NCBI GenBank assembly: GCA_903813345.2
Contig: CAIIXF020000005.1
Location: forward strand, 7,009,375-7,073,374
Length of the DNA stretch: 64,000 nucleotides
Direction: 5' to 3'
From: Owenia fusiformis
Taxonomy: Eukaryota; Annelida; Polychaeta; Sabellida; Oweniidae
Below, in pieces: positions 61,701 through 64,000 of this stretch; the stretch's first letter is position 1; each line of letters starts with the position of its first letter. The notes below the pieces were generated by a model. The model was not told the origin of the DNA. It searched no databases and saw only the letters and a program-made list of their open reading frames with translations. Made by a program: the position numbers and the translations under genes.

Positions 61701-63797
61701 CATTTGGAAATTTCATCAAGATATTTATGATATATGCTTGTCTTTAATCATCATCATAGAGTTCAAGTTTTATACACTTTTTCATTTCCTCACATAAATT
61801 TTGATCAATAATTTTGAGAAATTTCTTTAACAAATTCAATTTAGTTTACCATTAATATGTATACACTATACCTGTAAAGAAGGTCGAATGAGGCCTCTAG
61901 TTGGAAGCACTGAATCGTCTTCCTGTTGGAGATTATCAGCACTACCTTGACGCACAATAGAACGAGGCACATGACTGCCTATGACATCATTCAATATGTC
62001 CCCAAGCTCAGCCAATGTCTGACCAGGAGTGGAGTCCAAGACTAGAGCTGCAGTACAACACGTACAACATTTCAGATGATAAAGATTCATTAGAATAACA
62101 ACATATGATGTGAATAAAATGATTATTGATCACACAATCAAAAACCACATCCTTGAGGCCCCATCATTATTTAGTCAAATCTACAAATAGACTTCAATGA
62201 AACTATTTAATTTCACAGCTTTGAATTTTGTAGATTTCAAGATGATAGTGATTCAAGCCTCTTAAGTAGTATTTGTATGCTTTATCTGTATATTGAAGAA
62301 GTTTAAACAGGTCCTCAGTCCTATCATTGAAAAATCATGGGTATTTCAAGCATTAGGCATTTTGTTCATCACTGGCGCAAGCAAAACTCTTCACAGATTT
62401 GTACATAAATGAAATCCTTGCATAATTTAAAACCAATTACTAAGTGCAGAAATATTACTTGTTACATACATATACAGTTTTGAATTGCACTTTTGGAACA
62501 TACTTTTTGTCATTTGAAGTTTCTCAGTAATGCACAGACCTTTTGATTCCTCTTCCTCCCCGCTGTCATATTTCACTACAAGCGTATTGAGCAGATCATG
62601 GATGACGTCTCTCACAACTCCCTCCATATTAGGTGCACCTGTTTGTTTCAATGGTAAGGCTTTGAGAACCTGTGGTGCATTGGGCCCAGTGAATCTACTG
62701 TCATCTTCATCTGAAATGAACAAAATAGTCCATTTTTGTTAGAATTAAACATATTAGATGGAAGTCGCATCTGATTCAAAATAATAAGAGAAGATATATA
62801 TTCTGGCCTCAGTCCTATCATTTAAGTATCACTGTTATTTCAGCATTAGGCATGTTTATCATCATCAGCCGAGAATGTATTCTCTGAACAAACAAATAAA
62901 ATGTAAAATAATCATTAATCGTGTGTAAGTATATGGTACAAGATTTATGTGGCAACTGCCCACTCCACACACCCAACAGCACAAGATGACAATACAGCAC
63001 TTTTTCATCAAAAATTCAAAATGCCCATTACGTAATGTACCCAGTATGCCCGAAGCCAAATCAACACATGACGATGACAATATAGCAACAAAAAATGTGA
63101 TAGAAAATGCTACCTCTTTTAGAAGGTGGAGGTAAGGAAATCCTCAACTGGGCCTTCACCACCTCTTGGAACAATGTTGTGTCCCTGCAGGCTGCTGGCG
63201 CCAATAGCTTCATGATGTAATGGAACTCCTTGGAGCCTATTGACCCCTGGGCTACCCCCGTCACACTGGAGCCTGTACCATTGGTTGAAGAACGGACCAC
63301 CTAATGAAAGAAAAAGGAAACATGATTTTGATTTTTCCAGGACCAAGGAAGTCAAATATATCTACTGGCTAATATTTTTCATAAATTGTTCCAATCAGAA
63401 TTTTTTAATTTACGACAGTACCATCAGTTTCGGGAAAATGATTCCTCATTGGGTTTCAGGATCCGTAAATCATCAGTGATTCTGTCTTTAGTATTACATA
63501 ATTGAGTATTAGTTGAATATACATTCAGATGGACATAAAAAGCTAGAATCCCATACCTTTTCCATTGTGTATTTGAGATTCACATTGTCCTCCAAGATAT
63601 GCCTAAGAAGTAATGTTGCAAGGGAAGTGAAGCCTTGGAAGGCTGAGGCCTGAGTAAGGGACAACAGCAACTTGTGTCCCCCTAGCTCAGCGAACTGTAA
63701 AGCATAGGAGTGATCTCTGGTGATGCGTAACAGGAGCCTCATGGTGGCATGCACTGTGTCTGTATCAACTGGAATGCTGATTAAACCAACTGCAGTC
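38261..63797 (-). CDS. HUWE1: HUWE1, giant HECT-type E3 ubiquitin ligase (3' part, 39 exons, 2757 codons in window)
   Basis: Ubiquitin-protein ligase of cytoplasm and nucleus; in vertebrates it acts on MCL1, p53, histones and MYC-family proteins. Exons, 5' to 3': 63797-63557, 63300-63114, 62710-62540, 62047-61872, 61449-61228, 60972-60402, 59080-58892, 58543-58430, 57834-57703, 57436-57285, 56794-56665, 56111-56013, 55653-55518, 54834-54751, 54453-54300, 53194-53071, 52539-52358, 52127-51995, 51313-51087, 50091-49932, 49669-49499, 48982-48782, 48373-48165, 48058-47767, 46799-45594, 45292-45152, 44685-44510, 44144-43987, 43623-43510, 43164-42977, 42159-41989, 41566-41363, 41156-40944, 40764-40489, 40228-39958, 39719-39614, 39363-39064, 38822-38632, 38363-38261. 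Codon phases match at all 38 junctions. Family blocks seen include [71 protein letters not shown] and the C-terminal ECSEGFGLA. The N-terminal part lies beyond the window. Exon 58892-59080 is the least certain (weak acceptor). Confidence 0.96.
41733..41862 (-). ncRNA. H/ACA snoRNA, family E copy 1 (HUWE1 intron)
   Basis: On the HUWE1 strand: hairpin closed by GCAATG/CATTGC, H box ACAAAA, second hairpin closed by GGAGG/CCTCC, tail ACATCT with ACA three bases from the end. Three copies sit in consecutive hosting introns. Confidence 0.75.
42544..42673 (-). ncRNA. H/ACA snoRNA, family E copy 2 (HUWE1 intron)
   Basis: Same two-hairpin layout and H box ACAAAA as copy 1; tail ACAAAG. The body is about 95% identical to the other copies, while the intron around it is unrelated. 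Confidence 0.75.
43271..43400 (-). ncRNA. H/ACA snoRNA, family E copy 3 (HUWE1 intron)
   Basis: Hairpin stem GCAATG/CATTGC, hinge with an ACATAAAT-type variant of the H box, second stem GGAGG/CCTCC, tail ACATAA. Confidence 0.72.
43732..43866 (-). ncRNA. H/ACA snoRNA, family D copy 1 (HUWE1 intron)
   Basis: Stem 1 GCATTT/AAATGC, H box ATAGTA, stem 2 GCAG/CTGC, tail ACAGAA. Four copies in four introns. Confidence 0.72.
44321..44455 (-). ncRNA. H/ACA snoRNA, family D copy 2 (HUWE1 intron)
   Basis: Same fold; the H box ACAGTA differs from copy 1 yet keeps ANANNA; tail ACACAA. Confidence 0.72.
44860..44994 (-). ncRNA. H/ACA snoRNA, family D copy 3 (HUWE1 intron)
   Basis: Stem GCATTT/(T)AATGC, H box ATAGTA, second stem GCAG/CTGC, tail ACAGAA. 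Confidence 0.72.
47090..47755. repeat. 27-bp minisatellite, about 25 units, in a HUWE1 intron
   Basis: Unit GAGTTGCAAGGATCTCTAAC plus about 7 variable bases (for example GAGGAGT). As 27 is a multiple of 3, both strands show spurious repetitive ORFs (nine residues per unit). It begins only about 12 bases past the donor of exon 48058-47767. Confidence 0.95.
47767..48373 (-). other. HUWE1: UBM/DUF4414-type ubiquitin-binding region of HUWE1 (two exons)
   Basis: Exons 48373-48165 and 48058-47767 encode repeated LP-centred motifs: [34 protein letters not shown], and [18 protein letters not shown]. In human HUWE1 the corresponding region holds ubiquitin-binding motifs with the invariant Leu-Pro. 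The second exon ends at CAG|GCAAGA, a GC donor. Confidence 0.85.
48463..48536 (-). ncRNA. C/D snoRNA, U27/SNORD27-like, family B copy 1
   Basis: Terminal stem AACTC/GAGTT, C box ATGATGA, D box CTGA, 89 bases from the 3' splice site. The guide AGACAAGCATAT is complementary to the 5' end of 18S rRNA. The D' box is degenerate (CATA). Confidence 0.85.
49168..49242 (-). ncRNA. C/D snoRNA, U27-like, family B copy 2
   Basis: Terminal stem AACTA/TAGTT has changed on both strands relative to copy 1 and still pairs. C box ATGATGA, D box CTGA, guide GACAAGCATAT kept. Confidence 0.82.
50174..50245 (-). ncRNA. C/D snoRNA, family F copy 1
   Basis: Terminal stem GACTTGT/ACAAGTC, C box ATGATGA, D' CTGA, C' TGATGTG, D box CTGA, 82 bases before the 3' splice site. 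The guide before D' (CACAGACCTGT) is complementary to the ACAGGUCUGUG segment of 18S rRNA. Confidence 0.88.
50325..51003. repeat. near-perfect 679-bp palindrome in a HUWE1 intron
   Basis: Arms 50325-50654 and 50672-51003 are inverted, with only a few mismatches; the spacer is 17 bases (centre 50663). The words ATAGCCCGAGCTTGCGAGGG and GGCATATATTCAATGATA are shared. Very young foldback MITE; it lies between exon 51313-51087 and the family F snoRNA. Confidence 0.95.
51759..51880 (-). ncRNA. H/ACA snoRNA, family C copy 1
   Basis: Stem 1 GCTATC/GATAGC, H box ACATCA, second hairpin around GTGAC.../GTCAC, tail ACACGC. Five copies in five introns. Confidence 0.75.
52753..52827 (-). ncRNA. C/D snoRNA, U27-like, family B copy 3
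   Basis: Stem GAACTC/GAGTTC, guide AGACAAGCATAT before D' CTGA, D box CTGA. The C box (GGATGAT) is off consensus, so activity is less sure. Confidence 0.75.
53514..53575 (-). ncRNA. C/D snoRNA, family F copy 2
   Basis: Stem GGCTTGT/ACAAGTC (one G.U pair), C box ATGATGA, D' and D boxes CTGA, same 18S guide as copy 1. Only a few base differences between the copies. Confidence 0.87.
55057..55191 (-). ncRNA. H/ACA snoRNA-like, family D copy 4
   Basis: Stems and H box ATAGTA as in copies 1-3, but the tail box reads ATA rather than ACA. It may be weakened or inactive. Confidence 0.62.
55836..55925 (-). ncRNA. decayed family F-like C/D fragment
   Basis: Only the 3' end (CCTGAACAAGTC) matches family F. 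The 5' stem and a clean C box are absent. Probably a pseudogene. Confidence 0.3.
56304..56426 (-). ncRNA. H/ACA snoRNA, family C copy 2
   Basis: TGCTATC/GATAGCA stem, H box ACATTA, tail ACAAGC. Confidence 0.75.
57092..57214 (-). ncRNA. H/ACA snoRNA-like, family C copy 3
   Basis: TGCTATC/GATAGCA stem and H box ACATAA kept; the ACA box reads ACG (tail ACGTGC), so function is doubtful. Confidence 0.62.
57285..57834 (-). other. HUWE1: acidic Asp/Glu-rich region of HUWE1 (two exons)
   Basis: Exons 57834-57703 and 57436-57285 encode about 95 residues dominated by D and E, including runs of eight D and a [12 protein letters not shown] tail. Human HUWE1 has a comparable acidic stretch at this place, and disordered acidic linkers are usual here. 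Confidence 0.9.
57550..57672 (-). ncRNA. H/ACA snoRNA, family C copy 4
   Basis: TGCTATC/GATAGCA stem, hinge ACATTGAA (one base off ANANNA), second hairpin, tail ACATGC. Confidence 0.7.
58107..58181 (-). ncRNA. C/D snoRNA, U27-like, family B copy 4
   Basis: Stem CAACTC/GAGTTG (compensatory change against copies 3 and 5), C box GTGATGA, guide AGACAAGCATATAT before D' CTGA, D box CTGA. Confidence 0.88.
58711..58774 (-). ncRNA. C/D snoRNA, family A copy 1
   Basis: Stem GCC/GGC, C-like box GATGATGT, D box CTGA. The guide AAATGATAGGA before D is complementary to UCCUAUCAUU of 28S rRNA. Confidence 0.7.
59180..59247 (-). ncRNA. C/D snoRNA, family A copy 2
   Basis: Stem ATGCC/GGCAT, C box ATGATGT, D box CTGA, same guide AAATGATAGGA. 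Shares its intron with the family C copy at 59856, the only intron with two. Confidence 0.75.
59440..59830. repeat. 63-bp minisatellite, about six units, in a HUWE1 intron
   Basis: Unit contains AACATGTCTAGATAAAGCCC, TAGCAATATACTAGCACTAA and TATCACCAACACATGTTTGA. Copies at both ends are more diverged. Confidence 0.85.
59856..59980 (-). ncRNA. H/ACA snoRNA, family C copy 5 (diverged)
   Basis: TGCTATC/GATAGCA stem, H box AAAGCA, tail ACATGC. The loop of the first hairpin differs from other copies while stem and boxes are kept. Confidence 0.7.
61111..61180 (-). ncRNA. C/D snoRNA, family A copy 3
   Basis: Stem ATGT/ACAT, C box ATGATGT, D' CTGA, guide AATGATAGGA, D box CTGA. Confidence 0.75.
61690..61764 (-). 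ncRNA. C/D snoRNA, U27-like, family B copy 5
   Basis: Stem GAACTC/GAGTTC, C box ATGATGA, guide AGACAAGCATAT, D box CTGA. The D' box is degenerate. Confidence 0.88.
61872..62047 (-). other. HUWE1: BH3-like segment of HUWE1
   Basis: This exon encodes [16 protein letters not shown]. It contains L-A-E-L-G-D, which fits the BH3 core L-x3-G-D at the position where human HUWE1 carries its BH3 (MCL1-binding) motif. Conservation of binding is inferred only. Confidence 0.5.
62311..62376 (-). ncRNA. C/D snoRNA, family A copy 4
   Basis: Perfect C box GTGATGA, guide CAATGATAGGA, D box CTGA. The terminal stem is short (CC/GG). Confidence 0.7.
62800..62876 (-). ncRNA. C/D snoRNA, family A copy 5
   Basis: Outer stem ATTCT/AGAAT, C box TGATGATGA, D' CTGA, guide AAATGATAGGA, D box CTGA, 89 bases before the 3' splice site. 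Confidence 0.82.
63414..63486 (-). ncRNA. C/D snoRNA candidate, single copy (family G)
   Basis: Terminal pairing GACAG/CTGTC with CA/TG inside, C box CTGATGA (one base off), D' CTGA, D CTGA. The guide before D' (TTACGGA) and the guide before D (TCCCGAA) are complementary to neighbouring stretches UCCGUAA and UUCGGGA of 28S rRNA. Confidence 0.6.
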
Positions 63798-63940
63798 CTG
63801 GAAAAAATAAGAGACATAATTACAAGACCTGGTTCCAATTATGCCAATGTTTCATGGTTCTTCTGTAAGACTTAAATTAAATTTACTTAAACAACGGTTT
63901 ATTTGAACGCATGTATAACTTCTATCTTAGATAGGTTGAT

Positions 63941-64000
63941 GGCCTCAGTCCTATCATTTAGGTATCACTGTTATTTCAGCATTAGGCATGTTTATCATCA
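63941..64000 (-). ncRNA. C/D snoRNA, family A copy 6, cut by the window end
   Basis: D box CTGA, guide AAATGATAGGA, D' CTGA and C box TGATGAT are visible. The first bases lie beyond 64000. Confidence 0.78.

Noticed and set aside
41733-64000. Intronic repeat families as ordinary SINEs or MITEs
   Set aside because: They have no tRNA-type promoter boxes, poly-A tails or target duplications. They are all on the host strand, one per intron, and fit C/D or H/ACA architecture with compensatory stem changes.
38261-64000. let-7/mir-98 type microRNA, as in vertebrate HUWE1 introns
   Set aside because: I saw no let-7 seed in a hairpin context in these introns.

Overview
This is a window of animal genomic DNA, and it is not bacterial. 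It is AT-rich and intron-dense, with canonical GT/GC-AG splice sites, AATAAA polyadenylation signals and many decayed DNA transposons and foldback MITEs. The intron-rich HUWE1 gene and a GnRH/AKH-like peptide precursor fit a marine invertebrate. A lophotrochozoan such as a mollusc is my best guess, but the species is not resolved.

Left part (1-38,000) is mostly transposon debris and carries three small genes. On the + strand at 2565-3855 is a two-exon gene for a 200-residue secreted protein with an acidic N-terminal part and a very basic helical middle. On the - strand at 16862-17990 is a three-exon C2H2 zinc-finger gene lying between two inverted repeats. On the + strand at 18443-18862 is a two-exon precursor of 84 residues. 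Its signal peptide is followed directly by a Q-W-S-F peptide that ends K-P-G-G-K-R, which are hallmarks of the GnRH/AKH/corazonin superfamily. The rest is elements with inverted repeats (5411-7696, 7741-8122, 11555-12252, 13046-13669, 21869-22923, 23223-23877, 30718-34667), a LINE reverse-transcriptase fragment and an 84-bp satellite.

Right part (38,261 to the window end) is the 3' part of one large - strand gene, HUWE1, a giant HECT E3 ubiquitin ligase. I could place 39 exons whose reading phases agree at every junction. They give 2757 codons up to the stop, from downstream of the WWE region to the HECT domain. Upstream exons lie beyond position 64000.

The most notable feature is inside the HUWE1 introns. 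What look at first like six dispersed short repeat families are, on the sense strand of the host, box C/D and box H/ACA snoRNAs. I count 26 of them (14 C/D, 12 H/ACA), almost always exactly one per intron, in seven families that seem to have spread by duplication from intron to intron. Three C/D families and one single copy have guide segments complementary to rRNA as I know it. The clearest is a U27/SNORD27-like guide for 18S A27. In this organism HUWE1 therefore appears to be a multi-snoRNA host gene, coupling a ubiquitin ligase transcript to rRNA modification.
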